Shown piece after piece: positions 43,761 to 52,449 of a DNA stretch of 64,000 nt; position 1 is the first letter of the stretch; every line of letters starts with the position of its first letter. The notes beneath the pieces are model-generated. The model made no database searches. It saw nothing but the letters and a program-made list of their open reading frames with translations, and was not told where the DNA came from. The position numbers and the translations under genes were made by a program. The DNA comes from Williamsia sp. 1138 (GTDB taxonomy: Bacteria > Actinomycetota > Actinomycetes > Mycobacteriales > Mycobacteriaceae): contig NZ_MJEJ02000053.1 in the NCBI RefSeq assembly GCF_002095435.2, positions 124,001 to 188,000 of the forward strand. Reading direction: 5' to 3'.

Positions 43761-44237
43761 CGCTCGGTCGATACTCGTTGGGGGAGAGTGCAATCGGGGG
43801 TGGACAACGCACTGCGGGCGGCCTCCGGGTCGCTCATGCGATTCCCGTCGGCCGCCCGCTAGCACGGATCCGAGTTACCAAGCGTGCTGTGGTGGTTGTG
43901 TGGGGTGACCTAGGCAGAGTTGTCCGCCGCCGCCTCAGAAGCGTTCCCACCCAAAGGAACTCATCTGAATACGACGCCGAATCTCGCAGGCCCACAACCT
44001 GGTGCCTCCCGCGGCGTGCTGCGCGTGGGTGCTCGATATCCGTGCTGGGAGTGCGTGGTCAGGAGTCCGTACCTTCTCTTCCGGTCCGAACTTGGCTTCC
44101 CGCGCTTTCCGTAACTACTTTCTACACCGTGACCACGGTCACATCAAGGGGTGAGTCGTCTCAAATTTGCAACACACCTTTTCCGTTGGGCTAAAACGCT
44201 TTTCGCGCGTCACGCCCGCGTGGCGAAACCTCGGTGG
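43761..44237. other. 477-base convergent gap
   Basis: It lies between the 3' ends of the Fic-like and HAD genes. It holds a Crp-like palindrome at 44128 and an imperfect TTTCGC...GCGAAA hairpin near 44202-44228 that may end the HAD transcript. Open frames here are Arg/Cys-rich and not convincing. An unannotated small RNA is possible. Confidence 0.4.
44128..44143. promoter_or_regulatory. Crp/GlxR-like binding site
   Basis: CGTGACCACGGTCACA matches the Crp/GlxR consensus TGTGA-N6-TCACA at all but the first base, and its core GTGACC-AC-GGTCAC is a perfect palindrome. It is unusual in lying between two convergent genes. Confidence 0.5.
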
Positions 44238-45074
44238 TCAGCGCCGGCGGCGGTGCAGCGCCGTATAAGTGAGGGCGCCCGCGATCATTGCGCCCAGACC
44301 CACAGCGGCAGAGGCGGTCACGGTAACCGGCGTGGCCGCCGGCAGTCGGCTGCGCAGGGATATCGGCTTCGTGAACGAGAGCATCGGCCACCCCTGTGCG
44401 GAGGCCTCCTTGCGCAAGGCGCGATCGGGGTTGATGACGGTCGGATGGCCGACTGCGCGCAGCATGGGCAGGTCGGTGATCGAGTCGGAGTAGGCAAAGC
44501 ACTTCGTGAGGTCGTAACCGATCGATGTCGCGATCTCGTTCATCGCGACGACCTTCTCGTCGCCGTAGCAATAGAACTCCACCTCGCCCGCGTACTTGCC
44601 GTCGACAACCTTCATCCGGCTGGCCATCGAGTAGTCGGCGCCGAGCATCTCGCCGATCGGTTCGACGATCTCCGTGCCTGACGCCGAGACGATCACCACG
44701 TCGTGCCCGCGTGCCTTGTGACCGGCGATCAGGTCAGCCGCTTCTGCGAAGACCAGGGGATCGACGATGTCGTGGAGGGTCTCGTGGACGATCGACGACA
44801 CCTGCTCGACGTCCCAGCCCGTGCACATCGCGGTCACGTGCTTGCGCATGCGCTCGACCTGGTCGTGGTCGGCCGCCGACAGCAAGAACATGAACTGCGC
44901 GTACGACGATTTGAGTACCGATCGTCGATTGATCAGCCCCTGATCGAAGAACGGGCGGGAGAAGGCGAGGGAGCTCGATTTGGCGATGATCGTCTTGTCG
45001 AGGTCGAAGAACGCGGCGATCCGCGTCGTACCGGGGGACCTCGGTCCACCGTCTGCCGGCTTGAAAGCGGTCAC
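44238..45074 (-). CDS. HAD-IB (SerB-like) phosphatase
   Basis: 278 residues. HAD motif I FFDLDKT (Asp24, Asp26), motif II VIVSASGTEIV, motif III/IV KCFAYSDSITDLPML. A C-terminal TM helix (VTVTASAAVGLGAMIAGALT) and basic end suggest membrane attachment. HAD-IB members include phosphoserine phosphatase and lysophospholipid phosphatases; the TM tail fits a lipid or envelope substrate, but this is not proven. The GTG at 45074 is used. It is divergent from the 6C RNA and Ssd gene, as Rv3661 is in mycobacteria. Confidence 0.87.
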   Translation of the reverse strand: MTAFKPADGGPRSPGTTRIAAFFDLDKTIIAKSSSLAFSRPFFDQGLINRRSVLKSSYAQFMFLLSAADHDQVERMRKHVTAMCTGWDVEQVSSIVHETLHDIVDPLVFAEAADLIAGHKARGHDVVIVSASGTEIVEPIGEMLGADYSMASRMKVVDGKYAGEVEFYCYGDEKVVAMNEIATSIGYDLTKCFAYSDSITDLPMLRAVGHPTVINPDRALRKEASAQGWPMLSFTKPISLRSRLPAATPVTVTASAAVGLGAMIAGALTYTALHRRRR

Positions 45075-45185
45075 CCGTCGAGGGTACGTCGGGCCACCGG
45101 ATGAGGCACTGCTTCGGACCGGTGCGGACCGGATAACTTCACTTAGGATCACTTCGTTTCGGTGAAGGGAATCAAATGGTTGAAG

Positions 45186-45216
45186 TTGCAATCAATCCCA
45201 GAAACTTGTGTATAGT
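45186..45216 (+). promoter_or_regulatory. promoter of 6C RNA
   Basis: TTGCAA (about 45187) and TATAGT (45211-45216) make a sigma-70-type promoter with a 19-base spacer. Transcription would start about 45222, just before the 6C hairpins. The surroundings are AT-rich for this genome. Confidence 0.55.
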
Positions 45217-45220
45217 CATA

Positions 45221-45318
45221 GTTACCCGGACTTGATCCGGGGCTTTCAGCCCGACCCCCCGGGGCTGAACGCGACGACCCTGGCCTCCTCCCCCCCTGGC
45301 CAGGGTCGTCCCCATTTC
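45221..45318 (+). ncRNA. 6C small RNA
   Basis: Two consecutive hairpins have C-rich loops. Hairpin 1 pairs TTCAGCCC with GGGCTGAA around GACCCCCCG. Hairpin 2 is a perfect 12-pair stem, ACGACCCTGGCC with GGCCAGGGTCGT, around TCCTCCCCCCCT. Two loops each with six or more cytosines define the actinobacterial 6C RNA, and the location between the HAD-phosphatase and Ssd genes is where 6C (B11) lies in mycobacteria. In that group it is a trans-acting regulator linked to growth and DNA replication. A promoter precedes it; the second stem may also act as the terminator. Confidence 0.88.
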
Positions 45319-45520
45319 CAGACCTTTTCGGTCGTCTGATCCATACGGTCACTGCACCCGCCGGTATCCCTCGTCACCTGCGTGTTCTCCGGAACCCAGG
45401 CTACGCGCGGACACGCGTTGTGCTGCTTTTCCCGGTAGTAGTCCACAGATCGGCAGAGTCTCCACAGGTTCGCGTCCGACGGGCTGTCAGCCGCTGTCGA
45501 GGCCGAGACGACACGCCACG

Positions 45521-46597
45521 ATGGCCTCCATGACCGAATCCTCGACCGTGCTCGTGATGGTCTCCCCGGACCTCGCGGATGACGTCGCGCGTGTCGCCGC
45601 CGCCGCCGGATATCAAATCGTTCGTGCGCTTCCCGAACGGTGTCGCAGGGAGTGGGCAGAGTGCACCGCGGTGCTCGTCGATGCCAGCACCGTAGAGGCG
45701 ACACTGGCTTCCGGACTGCCCCGGCGGGGCGGGCTGCTCGTCGTCGGACTCGCAGGCGACGGACCACAGATGTGGCGCACCGCGCTCACCCTGGGAGCCG
45801 GCGACGGCTTTGTGCTCCCGGACGACGAGCACGCGGTGGTACAAGCGCTCTCCCGGATCGCTGAACCGATCGGGCCCTCCGGTGTGGCCATCGCCCTGAT
45901 TCCGGGCCACGGAGGCGCGGGGGCCTCGACGTTCGCCGCGGCTGTGGGGTTGGTGGCCTGCGAGAGGGGACTGAGCGGACTCGTCATCGATCTCGATGAC
46001 CTCGGTGGTGGGCAGGATCTCCTCCTCGGGGTCGAGGATCAGCCCGGGCTGCGCTGGCAAGAACTCACGCTGGAGAGCGGCCAGGTCGTGGCCGCCTCCC
46101 TGCACAACGCTCTGCCGCATGCCCGGGGAGGGCTGGCGATCCTCACCGGGCGTCGCGGCAGCGGCACCCCCGTCCGGCCAGAGGCCGCGCTCGCCGCGAT
46201 CGCCGCCGCACGGGGCAGCGGCGACGTCGTGGTGGCCGACTTGCCCAGGTGTGAGGGCGAGCTGCTGGATGCCGTCGTGGAAACCGCGGACCTGGTGGTG
46301 CTCGTGACCGCAGCGACGATCCGGGCCTGCGCCGCCGGACGCGAGATGGCTGCGCGCGTGCGGGCTCGCACCGGACGGGTCGAGGTCGTCGTACGCGGCC
46401 CGGCTCCGGGTGGGTTGCGGGCGGTCGAGGTGGCCGACGTCATCGGTGTGCCTCTGCTGACCGCGACTCGGCCCGATGTGCGGCTCGCGCACCAACTCGA
46501 ATCCGGGGGGATTGCTCTCACCCGGCGTTCGCCGCTGCGCAGGGCCGCGACCACGGTGCTCGACCGCGCGGTCTCGGTACGTCGGGTACTGCGGTGA
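45521..46597 (+). CDS. ssd: Ssd/CpaE-like MinD-family ATPase (Rv3660c-like)
   Basis: 358 residues. A receiver-like N-terminal domain without a phospho-Asp (about 8-115), then a MinD/CpaE-type ATPase: GHGGAGASTFAAAVG replaces the usual KGGxGKTT loop, LVIDLDDLGGGQD is switch I and VVVADLPR is Walker B. The loss of the signature Lys suggests weak or no ATPase activity. In M. tuberculosis the homologue affects septation; in Tad systems CpaE localises the pilus machine. It overlaps tadA by GTGA and leads the tad operon. Confidence 0.85.
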   Translation: MASMTESSTVLVMVSPDLADDVARVAAAAGYQIVRALPERCRREWAECTAVLVDASTVEATLASGLPRRGGLLVVGLAGDGPQMWRTALTLGAGDGFVLPDDEHAVVQALSRIAEPIGPSGVAIALIPGHGGAGASTFAAAVGLVACERGLSGLVIDLDDLGGGQDLLLGVEDQPGLRWQELTLESGQVVAASLHNALPHARGGLAILTGRRGSGTPVRPEAALAAIAAARGSGDVVVADLPRCEGELLDAVVETADLVVLVTAATIRACAAGREMAARVRARTGRVEVVVRGPAPGGLRAVEVADVIGVPLLTATRPDVRLAHQLESGGIALTRRSPLRRAATTVLDRAVSVRRVLR

Positions 46598-47790
46598 GTG
46601 CCGGCGGCGAAGGCGCGCATCCCGGCCGCGCGCAATTGCTGACCCGGGTCCGTGAGAAGCTCGCGGCCACCGCGCAGGATCCCACCCCCGAGGTGATGGC
46701 GGCCGTCGTCCGCGCGGAGGCAGGTGGCGTGCTGGGCGACACCGATCTGCTTGACGCCCTTCGCTTTCTGCAGACCGAACTGGTGGGTGCCGGACGGTTG
46801 GAGGTCCTGCTGGCCGGCCCGGCGGTCAACGACATCCTGGTGGTGGGACCGAAACAGGTCTGGACCGATCAGGGACGCGGCCTCGAACGGTCGGACGTGG
46901 AGTTCGAGGACGACGACGCGGTGCGCCGGTTGGCGATGCGGCTGGCCCTGGCCGCAGGCAAGCGGCTCGACGACGCGCAACCCTGGGTCGATGGCCAGCT
47001 GACCGGGCTCGGTCGACGCGGTTACAACGTGCGTCTGCATGCCGTCATCCCGCCGATCGCCGTGGACGGGACGTGCCTGTCATTGCGGGTGTTGCGTCCT
47101 GCGACGCAGAACCTCGACGCCCTGGCGCGGTCGGGCGCGATCGACCCGGAGGCCCTCGCGCTACTGGAGGCCGTCGTCGACGCGCGGCTGGCCTTCCTGG
47201 TGGTGGGCGGCACCGGGGCCGGCAAGACGACCTTGTTGTCGGCGCTCCTCGGGCGGGTCGATCCGGCGGAGAGAATACTCTGCGTCGAAGATGCCGTGGA
47301 GTTGGCGCCGCAGCACCCCCACGTGGTGCGGCTGGTCGCCCGGACGCCGAATGTCGAAGGCGCGGGGGAGGTCCCGGTACGGGCCCTGGTCCGGCAGGCG
47401 CTCCGGATGCGACCGGACCGGATCGTCGTCGGGGAGGTCCGAGGCGGCGAGGTCGTCGACCTGCTGACCGCGATGAACACCGGACACGACGGCGGCGCCG
47501 GCACCCTGCACGCCAATTCGACGGCGGAGGTGCCTGCGCGCATGGAGGCCCTCGCTGCCCTCGGCGGCATGGACCGGCCTGCGCTGCACAGCCAGCTCGC
47601 AGCAGCCATCTCGGTGGTGATCGGGGTGTTTCGGGATTCGTCCGGCAGCAGGGGTGTCTCGGAGATCGGGATGCTCCGCCGCGGCATCGACGGACTGGTG
47701 TGCGTAGAAGCTGTCTGGACTCGAGCGGGCGGCTTCACCCCCGCCGCAGCAGCTCTGGCCTCGCTACTGGACGCGAGGCTGGGTCGATGA
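46594..47790 (+). CDS. TadA/CpaF-type secretion ATPase
   Basis: 398 residues. Type II/IV secretion ATPase with Walker A GGTGAGKTTLL, Asp box, RTPNVEGAGEVPVRALVRQA (His/Asp boxes), Walker B region RIVVGEVRGGEVVDLL and GHDGGAGTLHANS. A 90-residue N-terminal domain precedes the conserved part. It would power assembly of a Flp-type pilus or pseudopilus. The GTG start overlaps Ssd and the stop overlaps tadB, so translation is coupled. Confidence 0.92.
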   Translation: MSAGGEGAHPGRAQLLTRVREKLAATAQDPTPEVMAAVVRAEAGGVLGDTDLLDALRFLQTELVGAGRLEVLLAGPAVNDILVVGPKQVWTDQGRGLERSDVEFEDDDAVRRLAMRLALAAGKRLDDAQPWVDGQLTGLGRRGYNVRLHAVIPPIAVDGTCLSLRVLRPATQNLDALARSGAIDPEALALLEAVVDARLAFLVVGGTGAGKTTLLSALLGRVDPAERILCVEDAVELAPQHPHVVRLVARTPNVEGAGEVPVRALVRQALRMRPDRIVVGEVRGGEVVDLLTAMNTGHDGGAGTLHANSTAEVPARMEALAALGGMDRPALHSQLAAAISVVIGVFRDSSGSRGVSEIGMLRRGIDGLVCVEAVWTRAGGFTPAAAALASLLDARLGR

Positions 47791-48623
47791 CCGCCGTGCT
47801 GGCTGCCGTCGGTCTGTCCGTCCTGTTGTGGGCGCGACCGCTAGCACAGACTCGCGCACATCAGCTGATCCCTGCTGATCCATTGCGACGCAGAATGTTT
47901 GCCGACCCGCTCGGGGTGGGACTGATGCTCGGGCCGGTGCTGGCGCTTGTTCTCGTCGGTGTCAGTGCGGCGCTGGCTGCAGCCATGGCCGCAGCAATGG
48001 CCCAGGCTCTGCTGGTTTCGCGGCGGCGCGAGCGGGCAGGGGCCGCAGAGATGGCGAGGCTACTCGCGGCGCTGGAGGTCATGGTCTCCGAGTTGAGGGT
48101 CGGTGCGCATCCCGCACATGCGTGCCGGCAGGCGGCGCAGGACTGCGTCGGTCCTGCGGATGCGGGGGCGGCGCAGATGCTGCAGATGATGGCGGGTCGT
48201 GCCGCGCTCGGTGGTGATGTCGCCGCGGGGATCGAGCAGTCGCAGGGGCGCCACGGCACGTCGTCGGGGTCGAGGGCCATCGGCTTCCACGCGTGGCAGC
48301 GGATCGCCGTCGCGTGGCGAACCGCTGAACAGTACGGACTCCCGATGGCCGAACTGTTGACCTCGGTGCGCGGCGATCTGTTGGCGCGCCAGCGTTTCCG
48401 CGCGCGGACGGCAGCGGCGCTCGCCGGCGCGAAGGCCACCGCGCTGGTTCTCGCTCTACTGCCGATACTCGGCATCCTGCTGGGACAGGCGATGGGGGCG
48501 GCGCCGGTGGCGGTGTTACTCGGTGGTGGGCTCGGCGGAATCCTGCTCGTGGTCGGGGTGGGCCTGGTGTGCGCCGGACTGCTGTGGTCGCGGCGGATCG
48601 TCGGCAAGGTGACGGGCCGGTGA
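47787..48623 (+). CDS. TadB-like inner-membrane protein
   Basis: 278 residues. N-terminal TM helices near 1-20 and 47-72, a cytoplasmic T2SSF-type helical domain (EMARLLAALEVMVSELRVGA, then RQRFRARTAAALAGAKATAL), and C-terminal TM helices near 212-262. It forms the membrane platform of the Tad pilus machine with TadC. The ATG at 47787 overlaps tadA by ATGA; the frame is open far upstream only by chance. Confidence 0.85.
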   Translation: MTAVLAAVGLSVLLWARPLAQTRAHQLIPADPLRRRMFADPLGVGLMLGPVLALVLVGVSAALAAAMAAAMAQALLVSRRRERAGAAEMARLLAALEVMVSELRVGAHPAHACRQAAQDCVGPADAGAAQMLQMMAGRAALGGDVAAGIEQSQGRHGTSSGSRAIGFHAWQRIAVAWRTAEQYGLPMAELLTSVRGDLLARQRFRARTAAALAGAKATALVLALLPILGILLGQAMGAAPVAVLLGGGLGGILLVVGVGLVCAGLLWSRRIVGKVTGR

Positions 48624-49222
48624 CCGGGGTCGTGGTCGCCGCTGTGGCCGCGGCTGCTGGTCTGCTGCTGGTCCCGGGCCCGGTGTGGTCGACGTACCGG
48701 ATCGTCGCTCCGCCGGTGGCACCGGCCCGCAGTCGGGTACCGCGGTGGCTGGGCAAGAAGAAACCGGTCGATGACCCTTTCGCCGCGGCCGCGAGCTACG
48801 AACTCTTCGCGGTGTGCCTGCGTTCCGGGCTGCCGGTCGCCGCGTCAGCGAAGGTGGTGTCGCAGTCGGCTCCGCCTGCGCTGGCGCGGATCCTCGCCCA
48901 GGCGTCCGATCTGTTGTCTCTGGGCGCAGATCCGTTACAGGCGTGGGCGATACCGGACGAAGCGGATCAGTCTGCCGCGATGCTGGCAGCAGTGACGCGT
49001 CGTTCGGCGCGATCGGGGTCCTCGCCGGTGCGTGGGTTGGAGGAGTTGGCCGACAACCAGCGCAGCGAGGCCCAAGACCGGGCGGCAGCCGCTGCCGAAC
49101 GAGCAGGGGTTGCGATCAGCGGACCACTCGGACTGTGTTTCTTGCCGGCCTTCGTCTGCCTGGGCATCGTGCCCGTGGTGATGGGCCTGGCGGGAAAAGT
49201 GTTCGGTGGCGGTCTGCTCTGA
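48620..49222 (+). CDS. TadC-like inner-membrane protein
   Basis: 200 residues. An N-terminal TM helix, a T2SSF-like helical domain (ASYELFAVCLRSGLPVAASA, GLEELADNQRSEAQDRAAAA) and a C-terminal TM hairpin (LGLCFLPAFVCLGIVPVVMG). The GTG start overlaps tadB by GTGA. It is shorter than proteobacterial TadC but usual for actinobacteria. Confidence 0.83.
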   Translation: MTGVVVAAVAAAAGLLLVPGPVWSTYRIVAPPVAPARSRVPRWLGKKKPVDDPFAAAASYELFAVCLRSGLPVAASAKVVSQSAPPALARILAQASDLLSLGADPLQAWAIPDEADQSAAMLAAVTRRSARSGSSPVRGLEELADNQRSEAQDRAAAAAERAGVAISGPLGLCFLPAFVCLGIVPVVMGLAGKVFGGGLL

Positions 49223-49263
49223 GATCTGCCGTGGACTGTCCATGGCGAGAATAGGGGGAATCG

Positions 49264-49470
49264 ATGATAGGCAACATGATTCGGAGTGTGCAGACTCGAG
49301 TTGCGGTGCTCATGACGGACGAGGACGGGATGTCGACCGCGGAGTACGCGATCGGCACCATCGCTGCGGCCGCCTTCGGTGCCATTCTCTACACGGTCGT
49401 GACCGGTGATTCGATCGTGTCCGCGTTGACGGGGATCATCGACAAGGCGTTGCAGACCACGGTCGGATGA
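49264..49470 (+). CDS. DUF4244 Flp-pilin-like protein
   Basis: 68 residues. EDGMSTAEYAIGTIAAAAFG looks like a type IV prepilin: Gly-Met cleavage context, Glu five residues later and a hydrophobic helix. It then ends IIDKALQTTVG. DUF4244 proteins occupy the pilin position in actinobacterial tad loci (Rv3656c). The ATG at 49264 follows AGGGGGAA. The stop overlaps the TadE-like gene. Confidence 0.88.
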   Translation: MIGNMIRSVQTRVAVLMTDEDGMSTAEYAIGTIAAAAFGAILYTVVTGDSIVSALTGIIDKALQTTVG

Positions 49471-49832
49471 TGGTGCGGCGCGTTCGTCGCCGTCTGCCGG
49501 CCGATGAACAGGGGATGGTGACGGTGGAGGCGGCGATCGCGCTCGCCTCGATTGTCGTGATGGTGGTGATCGGGGTGGTGGCGGTGGCCGCGGTGGCTGC
49601 TCACGTTCGTTGTATCGACGCGGCGCGGGAGGCGGCGAGGATTGCGGCGCAGGGTGATTCGGTTCGTGCCGAGCAGGTGGCGCGAAAGGTCGGTCCTGAT
49701 GGGGCGTCGGTGAGCATTCGCACGGAGGGAGAGTTGATCGTCGCACGGGTGCGTGTCGATGTGCCGTTGCTGCCTGGGGTGGAGGTGGGTGCGCGGGCGG
49801 TGGCGGCGGTCGAACCGGGCGGCGACGAGTGA
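49467..49832 (+). CDS. TadE-like pseudopilin (Rv3655c-like)
   Basis: 121 residues. ADEQGMVTVEAAIALASIVVM has the prepilin-like Gly/Glu context (GxVTVE), followed by one TM helix and a secreted domain with AREAARIAAQGD. It overlaps both neighbours by four bases. A decayed copy of its end is present at about 55165-55245. Confidence 0.85.
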   Translation: MMVRRVRRRLPADEQGMVTVEAAIALASIVVMVVIGVVAVAAVAAHVRCIDAAREAARIAAQGDSVRAEQVARKVGPDGASVSIRTEGELIVARVRVDVPLLPGVEVGARAVAAVEPGGDE

Positions 49833-50182
49833 GGATCGCGGGCGATGAGCGTGGCTCGGCGACGGTGGCCGGGGCGTGCGCGATAGCAGCTCTGGCGGGG
49901 TTGGTGGTGCTGGTTCTGTACGTGGGTGCTGCGGTTGCTGCGCGCCATCACGCCCAGTCGGCCGCCGATCTCGCCTCGCTCGCGGCCGCGTCGGCTCTGG
50001 TGCTCGGTGAGGCCGATCCGTGCGCGCAGGCAGAGCTGATCGCGGGGCGGATGGAGGTTGTCCTCGCGTCCTGCAGTCCGGATGGCGAGGATGTGGTGGT
50101 GTCGGTGAGAATTGCTGTTGACCTCGAATTGTTCGGTCGCCGTGACGCCTTGGCGACGGCGCGGGCCGGGCCGGTGGAGTGA
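49829..50182 (+). CDS. TadG-like/Rv3654c-like secreted helicase-locus protein
   Basis: 117 residues. GDERGSATVAGACAIAALAG begins a TadG-type TM segment; then HHAQSAADLASLAAASAL and a small domain with two cysteines (ADPCAQAEL, LASCSPDG). It ends the tad operon. The final 185 bases recur at 55273-55459 with about 97% identity, marking the edges of an insertion. The GTG start overlaps the TadE-like gene. Confidence 0.83.
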   Translation: MRIAGDERGSATVAGACAIAALAGLVVLVLYVGAAVAARHHAQSAADLASLAAASALVLGEADPCAQAELIAGRMEVVLASCSPDGEDVVVSVRIAVDLELFGRRDALATARAGPVE

Positions 50183-50639
50183 GTCGATCGTCTCCCGCGC
50201 TTACGGTCGCACGCCAGCGGATGTCTGATTGTTGTGCGGTGGCCGCGCGATTAGACGATCGATACCAGTACGAACCCCTCTGTGCCGTAATCGTGCGGGC
50301 GCCGCAGTGACGTTCAATCCACGGCTGGGGGTTGCCTAACGGAAGGGTGACTAAGTCGTGTGGGACCTCGTGAGAGCGAGGGCAGCGCGTTAAACAGTCA
50401 CTACTGGCGCTCGCCAACTCTTGCTGGAATCGCGAGTGAAAGGGCATTCTTACTAGGGCTCGTGCAACTCTTAAGAATAAAGTTGAATTGGAGTGTCTAT
50501 CGGCGAGTTTAGCGAGGGATTACTGCCTCTTTTTCTTAGTGCAACTAAGGAGTGAGGTTTTCTAGATTCAGTCGCGCGGTCCTGTCTCTCGTGTAGCGTC
50601 ACCTCATCACATCGGGCTGGGAAGCTACGAAGGGCCAAT
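50183..50639. other. left border of the putative island, no gene seen
   Basis: 457 bases between the tad operon and the next gene. GC content falls here, with stretches such as TTAAGAATAAAGTTGAATTG unlike the rest of the window. It should hold the left junction of the island and the promoter for the gene at 50640. I see no integrase, tRNA or IS end. Confidence 0.45.
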
Positions 50640-51776
50640 ATGTCAAGCGACGAAAGCAATCGGCTCAACCCGCTAGCGACCCTGGCTAAACAGTCCCAAG
50701 ACACTGCCAAGGGGTATCAAGATACCGCGGACAAGCTCCGTGCGAGAGCTGGTGCGTGGGGTGGTGCGATCCAGGCACTCGGTCTCGCAGCGGTCGCGTG
50801 GATTGGTTTTGACGAACTGGTGAATGTCTTTCCAACTCATGATCTAGGTTGGTTACTGGCAGGGTTAATTCTTTTATGCATTATTTTGATGGCGATAAGC
50901 GCGATCTACGTTGGTTGGAATCTTTCGGTCCAGAACAGGCCATTGGCTATGTCGTCGAACATACAAGACATGGTCGATAATCAAGAGATATCTGATACTG
51001 AGGCCGACCGAGTTCGGGGTGTATATCACCAATTCGCCAAGCTAAACGGGCTTAACGTTCACGATCAGCCTGAACCTCAGCCGGGGCCTAGCGAGACTAA
51101 AGGTCAGCTTGCCGAGAGGCGTAAAGCTGCAAATGCAATAGTTTCCAACGCAATGCAGGCTTATTTCGCGCCCGCAACTCTGTACGAAGCAAATGTAGAG
51201 AGGGCCTACAGATACGACCGGCTGACTAACACTGTCTCAGCGCCGACTGACGACGAGGAACTAACGAAGCTCAACTTCGGCCTCACGCGCGCGGCGCAGA
51301 TTCGTGCGGACCTACTCCTTACCCGGGCGAGAGCGGCAGTCGTCGTAATACGAGATCGCGTGCGGAGGGCGACGATAGCAAAGAAGCCACTAATCGCCAT
51401 CGGTGTGTTCGGCGCGTCTCTGATCGCCGTGTGGTTTTTTTCGGACGCTATGAGGGCGTACAACACATCTGATTCAGATAAGATCGCTGCCGCGAAGGCG
51501 TGCGGTGACGCGCGGAAGGCGCTCAATGATGGTGGAGCAACTTTTACGCTGCCTGATGACTGCAATGCGGCGAATTCCTCCGGAGAAGGCGAGGCCCAGA
51601 CGCCAAGTGGTATGGCGGTCGCAAATCTGGTCGCTTTATCCGCCGATCTATCGAACTGCGAAGCGGCGGCGGTCGTCGAGGGCAATTTACCCAAAACTCT
51701 AGAGAATCGGAAGGTTTGCGCGTCAATTCGGACAAACATCGACGTCCAGTTAGCATTAATCGCCAACTATGAGTAA
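50640..51776 (+). CDS. unknown three-TM membrane protein in the island
   Basis: 378 residues, no family recognised. An N-terminal helix with heptad-like Ala/Gln spacing (1-38), TM helices at about 41-60 and 70-93, a cytoplasmic helical domain (about 100-245) and a third TM at 249-266, followed by an external domain with four cysteines likely forming two disulfides (C285, C305, C338, C351 region). The ATG follows GAAGGG. Codon use is less GC-biased than in the neighbours, which fits recent acquisition. It may be a membrane effector or sensor of the island; that is a guess. Confidence 0.7.
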   Translation: MSSDESNRLNPLATLAKQSQDTAKGYQDTADKLRARAGAWGGAIQALGLAAVAWIGFDELVNVFPTHDLGWLLAGLILLCIILMAISAIYVGWNLSVQNRPLAMSSNIQDMVDNQEISDTEADRVRGVYHQFAKLNGLNVHDQPEPQPGPSETKGQLAERRKAANAIVSNAMQAYFAPATLYEANVERAYRYDRLTNTVSAPTDDEELTKLNFGLTRAAQIRADLLLTRARAAVVVIRDRVRRATIAKKPLIAIGVFGASLIAVWFFSDAMRAYNTSDSDKIAAAKACGDARKALNDGGATFTLPDDCNAANSSGEGEAQTPSGMAVANLVALSADLSNCEAAAVVEGNLPKTLENRKVCASIRTNIDVQLALIANYE

Positions 51777-52449
51777 TCAGCTTAGGTCGGGATCGAATCG
51801 CGCCTGTTTAGTTGGATGAACTCCTTCACGCCAAGCTGGTCTAGACGCCTGGCACCAGACGCGCTCCGGAGGTCTTACTTACGCCGTCACTACAACTGGT
51901 GGGGCAGGCGAGGGCATAGACGTTCGGTGTCCCCACGGGGCACTCGCCCAAATGAAGTGAAGTGGCGGGGTCATGGGTTGGCCGAGACATACAGCAGTTC
52001 CTCATTGCCCACGGGATAAGATTAGTTATGCTCCGCTAGCGCTCCGGGGTAGAGCGAACAGGCAGCGACCTATGCGGCGCCAAGTCAACGCTCTACTCGT
52101 GACCTATGACCCACCGGGCGCAGGTGGAGGGCGTAGATACGGCAGCGAAGCGGTTCCTCGCGAAAGCGAGCACGGTTGCGGTCACGTGGGTAGCTCCGAC
52201 CAAGAGTTTCACCGTTGGGAAAGTGGTGCAGCGGCTCTCGGGGTCATATGCCAGTGCATCTTAGCTGTTCAGAGGGTATTAAGCGTGCATAGTTACAGCA
52301 AGGCGACGAAGATCTGGACGATTGCGAAAAGCGTGATCATTACCGTTAGCCCAGCAAGAAGGTTCGGACCGTACTCCTCACTCCTTGCGGTGCAGCGTCA
52401 AGGGTTGACGCGCAGAGCGTAAGGATGGACCGAACTGGACCGCGAGAGC
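51777..52449. other. gene-poor stretch in the island
   Basis: No convincing gene. On the minus strand, 52293-52397 reads a short hydrophobic peptide without a start codon (YGPNLLAGLTVMITLFAIVQ, then IFVALL). The rest has stop-rich frames on both strands, as expected for decayed mobile DNA. Confidence 0.4.

Noticed and set aside
43778-44194. Plus-strand frames in the convergent gap
   Set aside because: Ser/Arg/Cys-rich, no ribosome site, and low similarity to real proteins by eye.
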